Below the pieces are notes generated by a model. That model was not told the origin of the DNA and did not search any database. It saw nothing but the letters and a program-made list of their open reading frames with translations. A program made the position numbers and the translations under genes. A DNA stretch of 64,000 nt, from NCBI GenBank assembly GCA_000752215.1, contig CCFG01000008.1:265091-329090 (forward strand). The letters run 5' to 3'. Below are positions 52,712 to 63,129 of this stretch, piece after piece (position 1 is the first letter of the stretch; each line of letters opens with the position of its first letter). Origin of the DNA: a bacterium MS4. Lineage in GTDB: Bacteria > Bacillota > Clostridia > Oscillospirales > Acutalibacteraceae.

Positions 52712-53784
52712 GTACAGTGTCAGAAAAATTTACCCCAAAACGTTCGATTGGATGCCTTTGCTGTCTTTTGATTTGCAGCTTGCTGTGTGGAACCATCGCG
52801 GGCTGCACCAGTAAAAATGATTTTGCCCCGGTTCCTTCCGGAACGAAAAAAATGACCATCGGCTTTTCTATGGCCACGCTCAAAGAAGACCGTTGGCTCC
52901 GCGACCGGGATATTTTTTCTGCCAAGGCCAAACAGGAGAACATTGACGTCATTGTCACCAATGCCAACAATGACATCAACGAGCAGTACCGGCAAGTAAA
53001 AAGCATGATAGACAAGGGGATCGATCTGCTGGTCATGGTCCCGCAGGATTGTGAGCGTTCGGCGTACTGTGTACAGCTTGCCAACAATGCGGGCATACCG
53101 GTCATCTCTTATGACCGTCTGGTCCGCAATTGCAAAGTGGACGCTTACGTTTCTTTCGACAACGTGAAAGTGGGGCAGCTACAGGCGGAAGAGCTTTTGA
53201 AAAAGGTACCCACGGGCGGGTATCTTATTTTAAACGGTGCAAAATCTGACAACAACAGTACAATGTACCATCAGGGGTATTTCGATAAACTGCAGCCGTC
53301 TGTTCTGGACGGGAAAATTAAAATTATCGCGGAAACATGGGTGCAGGATTGGCTCAGAGAAAACGCGTACAGCTTTGTTTCCGAACAGCTCACACACAAT
53401 GCCGGCCAAATCAATGCGATTCTGGCCGCCAACGACTCGCTTGCCTGGGGCGCCATCGACGCTCTTTCCGAGGCAAAGCTCACCAAAAAGGTGATTGTGG
53501 TGGGTCACGATGCCGATTTGGCCGCCTGCCAGCGCATTGTAGACGGTACGCAGGATCTTACCATTTATAAGCCGATTGATAAACTGGTAGAGAAAACGGT
53601 GGAAATATGTAGAACTTTAGCGCAGAAGAAAAAGATTTCCTATGAGCAAACAATCAACAACGGCGCTTACGATGTCCCTTATCTGATGTGCGATGTAATT
53701 CCGGTGACCATCGATAATATTGACGCTACCGTGATTAAAGACGGCTTTCAGTTAAAGGAGGATGTTTACAGAACATCAAAATAG
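52708..53784 (+). CDS. Sugar-binding lipoprotein
   Basis: A 358-residue type 1 periplasmic-binding protein. Signal peptide with lipobox IAGC (LLCGTIAGCTSK), then GFSMATLKEDRWLRDRD, LVMVPQDCERS, VISYDRLVRN and AANDSLAWGAI, close to the ChvE/XylF group and to the protein at 54115. ATGA overlap with the regulator gene, so it belongs to the sensor operon rather than the transport operon. It may be a second sensor or deliver sugar to the importer. Confidence 0.85.
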   Translation: MSTVSEKFTPKRSIGCLCCLLICSLLCGTIAGCTSKNDFAPVPSGTKKMTIGFSMATLKEDRWLRDRDIFSAKAKQENIDVIVTNANNDINEQYRQVKSMIDKGIDLLVMVPQDCERSAYCVQLANNAGIPVISYDRLVRNCKVDAYVSFDNVKVGQLQAEELLKKVPTGGYLILNGAKSDNNSTMYHQGYFDKLQPSVLDGKIKIIAETWVQDWLRENAYSFVSEQLTHNAGQINAILAANDSLAWGAIDALSEAKLTKKVIVVGHDADLAACQRIVDGTQDLTIYKPIDKLVEKTVEICRTLAQKKKISYEQTINNGAYDVPYLMCDVIPVTIDNIDATVIKDGFQLKEDVYRTSK

Positions 53785-53828
53785 GTTGTGCTGCCGCTTA
53801 TTTACAGCGGCGGGCGCAGGATAATAGG

Positions 53829-53887
53829 AGCCCCTCCTTTTGTTGGTCAGTTTCATTGAGACAGGACTGACAAAAGGGGGGCTTTTT
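53829..53887 (+). terminator. Intrinsic terminator of the sensor operon
   Basis: AGCCCCTCCTTTTGT pairs with ACAAAAGGGGGGCT, extended by GTCAG/CTGAC, followed by TTTTTT. Confidence 0.85.
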
Positions 53888-54004
53888 TGTGTCAAGGGCA
53901 GTCCGGTCAGGCTTTCCTCTCCTGATTCAGGACAATATTTTACCTCGCTATGATCGCGTAAGCATTTTAAACAATATAGTCATAACAGACAGCAATTGGT
54001 TCCA

Positions 54005-54033
54005 TTGTAAAGGAATTGCCGCCATAGTATCAT
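54005..54033 (+). promoter_or_regulatory. Candidate promoter of the ABC importer
   Basis: TTGTAA, 17 bases, TATCAT. The weak boxes fit an activator-dependent promoter. The region 53990-54010 upstream has CAAT...ATTG repeats that could bind the YesN-type regulator; this is only suggestive. Confidence 0.45.
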
Positions 54034-54114
54034 AAATACAACAAAAGACGGCGAATGATGTGAATAAATGTGGTACATTTGCCTCTGGACGTGATATTGA
54101 AAGGTGGAAATGAA

Positions 54115-55266
54115 TTGAAAAAGTTTTTCGCAATAGTCCTTTCCGTTATGATGTTCATAAGTGCGGCCGCTTGCGGAAGCACGACGGGAGCTTCCGGTAC
54201 GGCGGATACGGCAAGCGAAGCTGCGGTCAGCGAAGCAAAAAAAGGCACGGTGGACGTCGGTATTGTTCTTCCTACCAAGGATGAGCCGAGATGGGTACAG
54301 GATGAGACGAGGTTTACCGAAGCGCTGAAGTCGACAAACTATTCTTCAGAGGTACTGTTCAGTCAGGGCTCGTCTGCAAAAGAAAAAGAGAATGTGGAAG
54401 CTTTGATCGCCAAGGGAATCAAAGTTCTGATTATTTGCCCGCAGGACGGCGCCGCGGCCGCAGCGGCGGTTGACGAGGCCAAAGAAGAAGGAATCACCGT
54501 TATTTCCTACGACAGACTGATTACGGATACCGGCTCGGTTGACTATTATGTTACATTTGACAGCGTTTCCGTTGGAAAAGCGCAGGGCCAGTACTTAATC
54601 GACAACGCCGCCGGCAAGAAAAATGTTCCGCTTTACATTTACGCAGGTGCTGCGACCGACAACAACGCTTTCCTGTTCTTCCAGGGCGCGTGGGAGACTT
54701 TGCAGCCGAAGATTGCAGACGGAACGTTTGTGATCAAGAATTCCAGTGCAGCGGAAGGCTTAAAAGACAAGGCGGAGCTCACCCGTGATGAAGAAAGCAA
54801 AATCATTGCACAGGTTACCACAAACTGGGATTTCAACGAGGCAAAAAACAAGGCGCAGGCGCATTTGACCTCCGCTGCCAAAGCCGACAAAGGGGATGTT
54901 TGCATTCTTGCCCCGAACGACGGTACCGCACGTTCCATCGCGGACGAATTCAAGGCTGATAAAGACATCAAGTCCTATGTGATTACCGGACAGGATGCCG
55001 AAAAGGCGTCGATCCAGTATATCATCGACGGCAAGCAGACCATGACCGTATTTAAGGACGTCCGCATTCTTGTGAAGGATTCCATCGCAATGGCTGTTTC
55101 CGTGCTGGAAGGAAAAACTCCCGAAACAACCGGTTCTTATAACAATAATAAGATCGACGTAAAAGCCAAGCAGACGGCGGTTCAGGTTGTCGACGCGAAG
55201 AATGTGAAAAGCGCGATTATAGAATCCGGTTACTATCCGGCTTCCGATTTTACAAACCTGAAGTAA
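54115..55266 (+). CDS. chvE: Sugar ABC transporter substrate-binding lipoprotein, ChvE type
   Basis: A 383-residue binding lipoprotein. TTG at 54115 follows AAAGGTGG by 7 bases and starts MKKFFAIVLSVMMFISAAAC, whose cysteine is the lipidation site; longer in-frame readings are rejected. Core: VGIVLPTKDEPRWVQDETRF, ISYDRLITDTGSVDYYVTFD, PNDGTARSIADEF, VITGQDAEKASIQYIIDG, all typical of ChvE/xylose-glucose-type proteins. Feeds the GguA/GguB-like transporter encoded next. Confidence 0.87.
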   Translation: MKKFFAIVLSVMMFISAAACGSTTGASGTADTASEAAVSEAKKGTVDVGIVLPTKDEPRWVQDETRFTEALKSTNYSSEVLFSQGSSAKEKENVEALIAKGIKVLIICPQDGAAAAAAVDEAKEEGITVISYDRLITDTGSVDYYVTFDSVSVGKAQGQYLIDNAAGKKNVPLYIYAGAATDNNAFLFFQGAWETLQPKIADGTFVIKNSSAAEGLKDKAELTRDEESKIIAQVTTNWDFNEAKNKAQAHLTSAAKADKGDVCILAPNDGTARSIADEFKADKDIKSYVITGQDAEKASIQYIIDGKQTMTVFKDVRILVKDSIAMAVSVLEGKTPETTGSYNNNKIDVKAKQTAVQVVDAKNVKSAIIESGYYPASDFTNLK

Positions 55267-55381
55267 AAAAGCAAATGTTTTTCAATAACTGATACATACC
55301 GCAATAAGAAAAGCAGATGGGATATTGGTGAAAAAAACCGAGCATCTCATCTGTTTTCTTAAAGTGTTCAAAAGGGGAACT

Positions 55382-56911
55382 ATGGATATGGAAGACTACA
55401 TACTCGAAATGAATGACATCACAAAGGAATTCCCGGGAGTAAAAGCCCTGGATACGGTGAATTTCAAAGTGAAACGGGGAGAAATTCACTGTCTGGTAGG
55501 AGAAAACGGAGCGGGAAAATCAACTTTGATGAAGGTGCTATCCGGTGTATATCCGCACGGAACATATAGCGGAAGCATTGTCTTAAACGGAGTGGAACAG
55601 CATTTTTCCAACATTGCGGACAGCGAAAAAGCCGGGATCGCAATTATCTATCAGGAGCTTGCGTTGATTCCGGAGCTGACCGTGTATGAGAATATTTATT
55701 TTGGCCACGAAATTATGAGCGGCAAAACAATTAATTGGAACCAGACCATTATTAACGCGCAGAAAGTTCTGAAACAGGTGGGTTCCTCCGCCAATCCGGT
55801 CGCCAAGGTGAAGGAATACGGCGTGGGCACGCAGCAGCTGATCGAAATCGCAAAAGCGCTCAGTAAAAATGTCAAGCTGCTGATTCTGGACGAACCCACG
55901 GCGGCTTTGACAGAAGCAGACAGCGAAAATCTGCTGAACTTATTAAGGGAGCTTAAAAAACAGGGCGTTTCCTGCATTATGATATCCCACAAATTGAAAG
56001 AAATCATTTCAATCGCCGACACCATCACAACTTTGCGTGACGGAAAAACAATCTGCTCTATGGATGCGAAAGAACGCAGGATTTCCGAAAGCGAGATCAT
56101 TAAGTATATGGTGGGCCGTGAGATCGATAACGTTTACCCGCCGAGGGAAAAGCACGAGTACGGAGATGTGAGCTTTGAAGTAAAGGACTGGACCGTATTC
56201 GACCCGGCCGCCGGCAGAGAGATTCTGCACAACGTGAGCCTCAATGTCCGCAAAGGGGAAATTGTGGGGATCGCGGGATTGATGGGAGCCGGGCGCACAG
56301 AGTTTGCGCTGAGTGTGTTCGGAAATCCGCAGAATTACAAAATCGAAGGCAGGCTTCTGGTCAATGGGAAAGAAAAAAATTACAGACATCCTGAGAAAGC
56401 GATCCGGGACGGCCTTGCCTATGTAACGGAAGACAGAAAGGGCAACGGGCTTGTCCTGATTAAGGATATTAAAGAAAATATCACGATGGCAAACCTGAAG
56501 GCGATCTGCAGCAACGGGATTATCAATCAGAACGAAGAAGTGCGTGTCGCAAATGGATATTTGAAATCCATCAATATCAAGGCTCCGTCGGTGGATCAGA
56601 TCGTGGGGAATCTAAGCGGAGGCAATCAGCAAAAGGTTTCCATCGCGAAATCGTTGTTTATCGGCCCTCACACCCTGATTCTGGATGAACCGACACGGGG
56701 AATCGATGTTGGCGCGAAATATGAAATTTATACGATCATGAATCAGCTTGTAGAGGCTGGCATGAGCATCATTATGATCTCTTCGGAATTGCTGGAGATT
56801 TTGGGTATGAGCGACCGCGTTTATGTCATGTCCGAAGGCAAAATCACCGGAGAAATCAAAACAGAGGACGCAACAGAAGAAATTATTATGGGAATGGCAA
56901 CAGTTGGTTAG
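55382..56911 (+). CDS. gguA: Sugar ABC transporter ATP-binding protein (GguA/XylG/MglA type)
   Basis: A 509-residue protein with two ABC domains. First: Walker A GENGAGKST near residue 40, Walker B LLILDEPTAAL. Second: modified Walker A GLMGAGRTEFAL, signature LSGGNQQKVSIAK, Walker B LILDEPTRGIDVGAK. ATG at 55382 follows AAAGGGG; the open frame runs 19 codons further upstream without a site. Powers uptake of the sugar bound by the lipoprotein before it. Confidence 0.92.
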   Translation: MDMEDYILEMNDITKEFPGVKALDTVNFKVKRGEIHCLVGENGAGKSTLMKVLSGVYPHGTYSGSIVLNGVEQHFSNIADSEKAGIAIIYQELALIPELTVYENIYFGHEIMSGKTINWNQTIINAQKVLKQVGSSANPVAKVKEYGVGTQQLIEIAKALSKNVKLLILDEPTAALTEADSENLLNLLRELKKQGVSCIMISHKLKEIISIADTITTLRDGKTICSMDAKERRISESEIIKYMVGREIDNVYPPREKHEYGDVSFEVKDWTVFDPAAGREILHNVSLNVRKGEIVGIAGLMGAGRTEFALSVFGNPQNYKIEGRLLVNGKEKNYRHPEKAIRDGLAYVTEDRKGNGLVLIKDIKENITMANLKAICSNGIINQNEEVRVANGYLKSINIKAPSVDQIVGNLSGGNQQKVSIAKSLFIGPHTLILDEPTRGIDVGAKYEIYTIMNQLVEAGMSIIMISSELLEILGMSDRVYVMSEGKITGEIKTEDATEEIIMGMATVG

Positions 56912-56924
56912 GAGTGATAGAATT

Positions 56925-58106
56925 ATGAACCTTTTTGCTGAAGCAAAATCTTTGGTGAAGAAAAATATCCGTGACTACGGAATGTACATAGCGCTTGGAG
57001 TCATTATTATCATTTTTACATTGGGTACCGACGGAAATTTTATTTCCTCCAGAAATATCAGCAATTGGATTAATCAAACGGGATATATCGCTGTTCTGGC
57101 AGTGGGTATGACACTGATTCTGATTATCCGGCACATCGATATCTCGGTTGGCTACTTATGCGGATTCATCGGCGCATTTTCGGCCATTTTAATGACGCAG
57201 GCGCATTTTCCGGCTTGGCTGACAATCCTTGCCTCGCTGGCCCTAGGCCTTTGTATTGGTATGTTCGAAGGCTTTTTGGTGGCACAGGTAGGGGTTCCCT
57301 CCTTCGTCGTGACTCTGGCGGGAATGCTGGTGTTCAGAGGGCTGCTGATGCTTGTAACACAGGGGACCGGTACGATTATCGTTCCCGATGATGCCTATAA
57401 TGCGATCGGAAACGGGTTTATTCCGGAAATCACCAAGATCGGCGGCTATAACTTTTTGACCCTGCTGGTCGGTGTGCTGGCGATTATCGGCCTGGTTTTC
57501 TCTCAGGTGAAAAACAGAAACAATCAGATCAGATATCACTTTGAGGTTTTATCCATGCCAATGTTTATCATCAAGCTCGCTTTCATTTCCGCCATCATCG
57601 GTTACGTGGTTTACATTCTTGCGGGCTTCAAGGGTATCTCCTGGACGCTCGTCATTGTGGCGGCGGTGGTTGCGATTTATAATTTTGCGCTGAACAAAAC
57701 ACCGTTCGGGCGTCATGTTTACGGGGTGGGGGGCAATGCCCAGGCGGCACAGCTTTCCGGCGTAAATGTAAAGAAGATTACCTTTATGGTGTTCTCGTCC
57801 ATGGGTGTTCTTGCGGCACTCGCCGGTATCCTGTTTACGGCAAGATCCAAATCAGCCACAACAACCGCGGGTACCGCCTTTGAGATGGACGCGATCGCGG
57901 CGGCTTATGTTGGCGGTGTATCCGCGGACGGCGGCATCGGCAAGGTTACGGGTACGATCGTAGGAGCCTTTGTAATGTCTTCTCTGACGAACGGCATGAA
58001 TCTGATGGGTGTGGATATTTCGTTCCAATACATTATTAAAGGCGCTATTCTGGTTCTGGCCGTTGTTTTCGATATCACAACCCGTAAGAATAAAAAGGCC
58101 GCTTAA
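56925..58106 (+). CDS. gguB: Sugar ABC transporter permease (GguB/XylH type)
   Basis: A 393-residue membrane permease of the ribose/xylose branched family, about ten hydrophobic segments. Motifs: GMTLILIIRHIDISVGYLCGF near residue 65, GVPSFVVTLAGMLVFRG near 125 and AAAYVGGVSADGGIGKVTGT near 325. ATG at 56925 is preceded by TTAGGAGTG; the frame extends further upstream inside the ATPase gene but that is rejected. Completes the importer. Confidence 0.92.
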   Translation: MNLFAEAKSLVKKNIRDYGMYIALGVIIIIFTLGTDGNFISSRNISNWINQTGYIAVLAVGMTLILIIRHIDISVGYLCGFIGAFSAILMTQAHFPAWLTILASLALGLCIGMFEGFLVAQVGVPSFVVTLAGMLVFRGLLMLVTQGTGTIIVPDDAYNAIGNGFIPEITKIGGYNFLTLLVGVLAIIGLVFSQVKNRNNQIRYHFEVLSMPMFIIKLAFISAIIGYVVYILAGFKGISWTLVIVAAVVAIYNFALNKTPFGRHVYGVGGNAQAAQLSGVNVKKITFMVFSSMGVLAALAGILFTARSKSATTTAGTAFEMDAIAAAYVGGVSADGGIGKVTGTIVGAFVMSSLTNGMNLMGVDISFQYIIKGAILVLAVVFDITTRKNKKAA

Positions 58107-58132
58107 GTTGTATTACAAAATCCCCCACTATT

Positions 58133-58192
58133 AAGGAAAACAACAAGATCTATAGCTTCTTCTCTTCGCTGTAGACCTTGTTGTTTTGTTTC
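58133..58192 (+). terminator. Intrinsic terminator of the importer operon
   Basis: AAAACAACAAGATCTA pairs with TAGACCTTGTTGTTTT (one mismatch), followed by a T-rich run. Confidence 0.8.
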
Positions 58193-58332
58193 CTGATGGG
58201 CTGTAACATGGTGAGATTCCATCCTGTGCCTGATGAATGTAACCGGCGCATGACGTAAATTTTATATAGATCAAAGTGGACGATACTCGTAAAAATGATG
58301 ATTTGGCAATGCAAACAAAGGGAGTGAGCTTT

Positions 58333-60342
58333 TTGAAAAAGAGTTGTAAAAGTCTTAGCTCAATTTTGTCTATATTTTTTGTTGCATTTCTGACAGCGAT
58401 TCTGATTGTTGTTGTATCGATTAATTCCATATTTACCGGCAGGGCGTTTGAAAGCTCTTTTGAAGAGGAAAGCAAGGTTGCTTTACAGAATCTGACCGGC
58501 ACCATAAAAGGCTATCAGATCAATGTGAAGCAGGCTGGCGACCAGATGGCGGAAGACCGGAACCTGGCTGATGCCGCAGCTGAAAATAATCATTACACGC
58601 TGTCAAGTATACTGAACAGCCAGGTAAGCGCCTACAGTCTGAGCTATGCTTTTCTGACTGATTCCGGCGGCAGAGTGGTTGTATCAACGGCCAAGGACCT
58701 TGATTTCCCTGATTTTTCAAAGCTGAGCCATGTCCAGTCGGCCCTCAAAAATAAAAAAAGTCTTACCAGCGAGGTCATCGCCGGGAAGACCCTTTGTATT
58801 TGTTACGGTGTACCGATAAAAAAGGACAATGAAATTATTGGAACGGTTTCTGCCGTACGTTCTTTGAATACCCCAAACTTCCTTGACAAACTCAAAGAAA
58901 ATACCGGATGCGATTTTTCCGTTTTTCTCGGTGATGAACAAATCAACACGACCTTCGGAAAAGACGGAAAACGCCGGACCGGCGCAAAAATGGGCAGCGC
59001 GGCCACAAAGACAGTGATTGCCGGCAAACAGAATTATGAGGAAAAAATGAATGTATCAGGTAGCAGTCTGATGGTGTCTTACGCTCCGGTTTTAGGTCCC
59101 GATGGAAAAGCGGCCGGTGCGCTGATGGCTGGAAAAGATATCACCAAAATGGAAAAAACACTGAACGTTACCGTGCTTTTTTCCAACGGAATCGCGGTAC
59201 TGATGATTTTTGTTTCTACCATAATATTGAGGCGGTTTATCAAGAAAAGGATCAAAATACCGCTGAATGAGGTCGTGACCCTTGCCAACAGCATGGAACA
59301 CGGTGAAATCAGTTTTACAGGAAGAGACACGGCTGTTCACGACGCATATTTTGGTGACGAGGTTGGGCAGGTCGCTTATGCTCTCGGAAACACCGTCCGC
59401 AGCCTGCAAATGTACATAGGCGAAATTTCCAGCGTACTGAGCGAGATTTCAAAAGGGGACTTGACGGTAGAAACGCACAGGCAATATTTCGGCGATTTTG
59501 TTGAAATAAAAAACGCCCTGAAAAATATCATTGATTCCATGAATACCGCATTCTACGATATCAGCACTGCGGCCGAATCGGTTTCCTTACGTTCAGAGCA
59601 GATTTCCATCAGTGCAGCGGCACTTTCAAAGGGTTCAACCGAACAGGCGGGCTCTATTGAAGAGCTGTCCGCCTCTATTATGGAGATATCGGTACAGGTC
59701 AGGGAGGACGGGCGGCATGCGGCGAAAGCCGGTAAAAATGTAAATCAGGTGAGTTCAGAAATAGAAATCAGCAGCCGGGATATGAGCGATATGGTTTTAG
59801 CAATATCTCAGATTCACGAATCATCCGGTCAAATCGGAAAAATCATTCAGACGATTGAAGATATTGCCTTTCAGACAAATATACTGGCGCTGAATGCGGC
59901 CGTTGAAGCGGCCAGAGCGGGGGAGGCGGGCAAAGGCTTCTCTGTCGTAGCGGATGAAGTAAGAAATCTGGCCAGTAAAAGCGCGGCGGCAGCAAAAGTT
60001 ACCGCCGCTTTGATTCAGAATTGCGTAAATCAGGTGGAAAAGGGAACTGAAATTGCGGATAAAACTGCCAAATCCCTCTTTCAAGTTGTAAGCAGTATAA
60101 AAACCGTATCGGATACTGTCGATCAGATTTCACAGGCATCGATTCAGCAGGAAAATTCTATTGGTCAGATAACCTCGGGAATAGAGCAGATTTCAAATGT
60201 TGTACAGGCAAATTCCGCAGCAGCCGAAGAAAGTGCCGCCGCCAGCGAAGAACTCTCCGGGCAGGCGCAGGCAATGAAGGCGCTGGTCGGTAAATTCACG
60301 CTGTCGGAGCGCACCAGACAAACAGGCGGAATGCTCCTGTAA
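58333..60342 (+). CDS. Methyl-accepting chemotaxis protein
   Basis: A 669-residue chemoreceptor. TTG at 58333, 8 bases after GGAG, gives a proper N-terminal membrane segment ([20 protein letters not shown]); the frame continues 19 codons upstream without need. Then a Cache-like ligand domain (about 45-265), a second membrane segment (about 280-300), HAMP, and the signalling tip [20 protein letters not shown] with [13 protein letters not shown]. It stands directly after a sugar importer, so a sugar or sugar-protein complex is a fair guess for its ligand. Confidence 0.92.
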   Translation: MKKSCKSLSSILSIFFVAFLTAILIVVVSINSIFTGRAFESSFEEESKVALQNLTGTIKGYQINVKQAGDQMAEDRNLADAAAENNHYTLSSILNSQVSAYSLSYAFLTDSGGRVVVSTAKDLDFPDFSKLSHVQSALKNKKSLTSEVIAGKTLCICYGVPIKKDNEIIGTVSAVRSLNTPNFLDKLKENTGCDFSVFLGDEQINTTFGKDGKRRTGAKMGSAATKTVIAGKQNYEEKMNVSGSSLMVSYAPVLGPDGKAAGALMAGKDITKMEKTLNVTVLFSNGIAVLMIFVSTIILRRFIKKRIKIPLNEVVTLANSMEHGEISFTGRDTAVHDAYFGDEVGQVAYALGNTVRSLQMYIGEISSVLSEISKGDLTVETHRQYFGDFVEIKNALKNIIDSMNTAFYDISTAAESVSLRSEQISISAAALSKGSTEQAGSIEELSASIMEISVQVREDGRHAAKAGKNVNQVSSEIEISSRDMSDMVLAISQIHESSGQIGKIIQTIEDIAFQTNILALNAAVEAARAGEAGKGFSVVADEVRNLASKSAAAAKVTAALIQNCVNQVEKGTEIADKTAKSLFQVVSSIKTVSDTVDQISQASIQQENSIGQITSGIEQISNVVQANSAAAEESAAASEELSGQAQAMKALVGKFTLSERTRQTGGMLL

Positions 60343-60649
60343 CGGTCACGGCGTCAAATTCAGGATGGCGCCTGAAACGTTCCCAAATCCAAGACGGACA
60401 CAGTACCCTCCGCGCCGGATGCCTCTCTGCACACGAGCCGGTAGGCTTCGTCGTCGTAAGCAAAGAAGTCCAGATAGCAATAGGTATTTCCGACCGATGA
60501 GGTGACAATCGTACCCACCTGTTTTATAGAACCCGGGCTGGAGGTGGAGGCCTTGCACATCATGCGGAAGGACGATCTGGTGATTTTTCCGCCCAAAATA
60601 CCACACACAATCATCGGTTTAAAAGCGCAGATGGAAAAGACAAAAAATG
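60343..60649. other. Unassigned stretch with open frames on both strands
   Basis: About 300 bases. Open frames exist on plus (60502-60726) and minus (60360-60833), but none has a ribosome-binding site or a recognised motif, and both run through the terminator at 60650. Possibly a decayed gene end. Confidence 0.35.
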
Positions 60650-60686
60650 AGAGCAGGCACATTTGTACAGCAAATGTGCCTGCTCT
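60650..60686 (-). terminator. Terminator of the metal-efflux operon
   Basis: Perfect 16-base stem AGAGCAGGCACATTTG with its complement and a 5-base loop; on minus it is followed by CATTTTTTG. It lies 66 bases beyond the P-type ATPase stop. Confidence 0.85.
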
Positions 60687-60751
60687 TTGTTTATCTGTCT
60701 TTATCCGGCCCAAAAATTGGGAATAGGGTCCCGTGCCTGTGCCGGATTTCT

Positions 60752-63106
60752 TTATCGTATTGTTTTCATCGCCCGCATAGCGTTTAAGATGGCAATCACC
60801 GTAACGCCAACGTCGCCAAACACGGCTTCCCACATTGTTGCAATACCCACTGCGGCGAGAATCAGGACAGCAACCTTTACACCCATTGCGAACAGAATGT
60901 TCTGCCAGACAATAGACCGCGTTTTCCGTGCCACGCGGATGGCGGAGACGATTTTGGAGGGCTCATCGGTCATTAGTACGACATCGGCCGCCTCGATAGC
61001 GGCGTCAGACCCCAGCGCACCCATGGCAATCCCGATATCTGCTCTTGCCAATACGGGCGCGTCATTGATTCCATCGCCTACAAAGACCAGCTTGCCTTTT
61101 CCTTTTCTGCTTTTGTCCAGCTGCTCCAGCTGTTCGACCTTTTGGTGAGGAAGAAGTTCTGTGTAGACGGTATCCAGCCCTATTTCGCGGGCAATGGCTT
61201 CTCCTACGGCTTTACTGTCTCCGGTCAGCATCGCCGTATGCTTCACACCAATCTTTTTCAGGTCGTAGATCGCTTTTTTGCTGTCCGGCTTCAATTCATC
61301 GGAAATTACGATATAGCCGGCAAAATTGCCATCGACCGCAAGATACACCACACTGCCCAACGCGTCTACAGGTTTCCAGTCAATATGCCCGGATTCCATC
61401 AGCTTGCCGTTACCGGCCAGCACGGATTTTCCATCAATCTTTACACGGATTCCCTGTCCGGGAATCTCTTCCTGTTCTGTGAGCCGTTGGGTTTCAACAT
61501 CCTTGCCATACTCTTTCTGTATGGAAAGAGCAATGGGATGATTTGAGAAGCTTTCCGCATGGGCGGCATAGGAGAGCAATTCCTGCTCTGACCAGCCGTT
61601 TGCGCCCACAACAGACGTCACTTTAAAAGTGCCCTTAGTCAGGGTCCCGGTCTTATCAAACACAATCGTGTCAATATTGTTCAGTGCCTCCAGATAGTTG
61701 CTTCCCTTAACAAGAATTCCGTTTTTGGATGCCCCGCCGATACCGCCGAAAAAGCTGAGGGGAATGGAGATTACCAAGGCACAGGGACACGATACCACCA
61801 AAAACGCAAGCGCGCGATAAATCCATGAGCTGAAAGAGGCTCCCGGAATTACGAGCGGCGGAACCACCGCCAAAGCGAGTGCGGCAAAGGTTACGGTCGG
61901 TGTGTAGTATCTGGCGAATTTTGTAATCAGATTTTCGGTAGGAGCCTTTTTGCTGCTGGCGTTCTGTACCAGATCCAAAATTTTGGATATTGTGGATTCA
62001 CCGAATTCCTTTGAGACCTCTATGGTCAATACTCCGTTTTTGTTGATCGAACCGGACAGTACTTCGCTGCCGGGTTCCACGTCGCGGGGCAGGGACTCTC
62101 CGGTGAGCGCGGAGGTGTCCAGAGCAGAGACGCCCTCTGTAATGCGGCCGTCCAGCGGAACTTTTTCGCCGGGCTTAACAACGATAACGTCGCCGATTCC
62201 CACTTCCTCCGGGGAAACCTTACGGACTTCATTGCCCACCTTCAGGTTCGCAAAATCAGGCCGGATATCCATAAGTGCGGAAATGGATTTTCGGGAACGG
62301 TTGACAGCCATCCTCTGAAAAGCTTCTCCCACCTGATAAAAGAGCATGACCGCCACGCCCTCCGGATACTCGCCGATCGCGAATGCGCCGATGGTAGCGA
62401 TGCTCATCAAAAAGTTTTCATCGAATACCTGCCCTTTTGCGATGTTTTTCAAAGCCTGAAGAACAACTTCGCCGCCCACCAGAAGGTAGCTTACAAGAAA
62501 TACAAGAAACCCGACCGGCTGCGGAAAGTCAAACGCGATGCCTACCACAAAAAGAACTGCTCCTATACCGAGACTGAAGCGATACGCCCATTTCCTCAGA
62601 TTCGCGGAGCCGTCGCTTTCAGCCGGTTTTTGATCGGTAAAGGAAATCTGGATCGAGGGTTCGATGTCCAGTGCGATTTTGGACGCCTGGCGTACGATAG
62701 CGGGCAGGTCTTTCCGGTCGACTGCCTCAATGCTCAGCTTCTGTGAAACAAAGTCCAGCGAAGCTGTCTTGACGCCTTCAATGCGCTTGACCTGAGATTC
62801 TATTTTCTGTGCGCATTCTCCGCAGCACAGCCCAAGTAAATAGAGTGTTTTCTGACCCGGCTGGGAAATTGGTTTTTCGCTCATAATCACCTGGGAATCG
62901 TGCTGCTTTACGATTGCCTCCGCCTGGGAAATCAAATTGTTTTCCGCAGAACTGTTCTCTATTTCCATGGTGAGGGTCTTAGCTACAAAATCGACGGCAG
63001 AGAAAGACACACCGTTGAGTTTTCCAATGTCCCGTTCGATCTTGGCGGCGCAGTTTCCACAGCAGAGCCCTTCTAATGTAAACTCTTTTCTAATAGCTGC
63101 GTTCAT
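60752..63106 (-). CDS. cadA: Heavy-metal P-type ATPase (CadA/ZntA type) with two HMA domains
   Basis: A 784-residue P1B-type ATPase. Two N-terminal metal-binding domains with GLCCGNCAAKIE (near 14) and GLCCGECAQKIE (near 92), then the membrane transporter: TGESLPRDV, VSCPCALVISIP (CPC metal site), DKTGTLTKGT (phosphorylated Asp) and GDGINDAPVLA. The CPC site plus an ArsR-type regulator points to Zn/Cd/Pb export rather than copper. Follows the small HMA gene by 23 bases. Confidence 0.9.
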   Translation of the reverse strand: MNAAIRKEFTLEGLCCGNCAAKIERDIGKLNGVSFSAVDFVAKTLTMEIENSSAENNLISQAEAIVKQHDSQVIMSEKPISQPGQKTLYLLGLCCGECAQKIESQVKRIEGVKTASLDFVSQKLSIEAVDRKDLPAIVRQASKIALDIEPSIQISFTDQKPAESDGSANLRKWAYRFSLGIGAVLFVVGIAFDFPQPVGFLVFLVSYLLVGGEVVLQALKNIAKGQVFDENFLMSIATIGAFAIGEYPEGVAVMLFYQVGEAFQRMAVNRSRKSISALMDIRPDFANLKVGNEVRKVSPEEVGIGDVIVVKPGEKVPLDGRITEGVSALDTSALTGESLPRDVEPGSEVLSGSINKNGVLTIEVSKEFGESTISKILDLVQNASSKKAPTENLITKFARYYTPTVTFAALALAVVPPLVIPGASFSSWIYRALAFLVVSCPCALVISIPLSFFGGIGGASKNGILVKGSNYLEALNNIDTIVFDKTGTLTKGTFKVTSVVGANGWSEQELLSYAAHAESFSNHPIALSIQKEYGKDVETQRLTEQEEIPGQGIRVKIDGKSVLAGNGKLMESGHIDWKPVDALGSVVYLAVDGNFAGYIVISDELKPDSKKAIYDLKKIGVKHTAMLTGDSKAVGEAIAREIGLDTVYTELLPHQKVEQLEQLDKSRKGKGKLVFVGDGINDAPVLARADIGIAMGALGSDAAIEAADVVLMTDEPSKIVSAIRVARKTRSIVWQNILFAMGVKVAVLILAAVGIATMWEAVFGDVGVTVIAILNAMRAMKTIR

Positions 63107-63129
63107 TTTCTGATCTCCGTCCCTTTCCT

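Noticed and set aside
58193-58332. Possible riboswitch in the chemoreceptor leader
   Set aside because: I looked for c-di-GMP riboswitch features because chemoreceptors can have them, but the conserved core and tetraloop receptor are not present.
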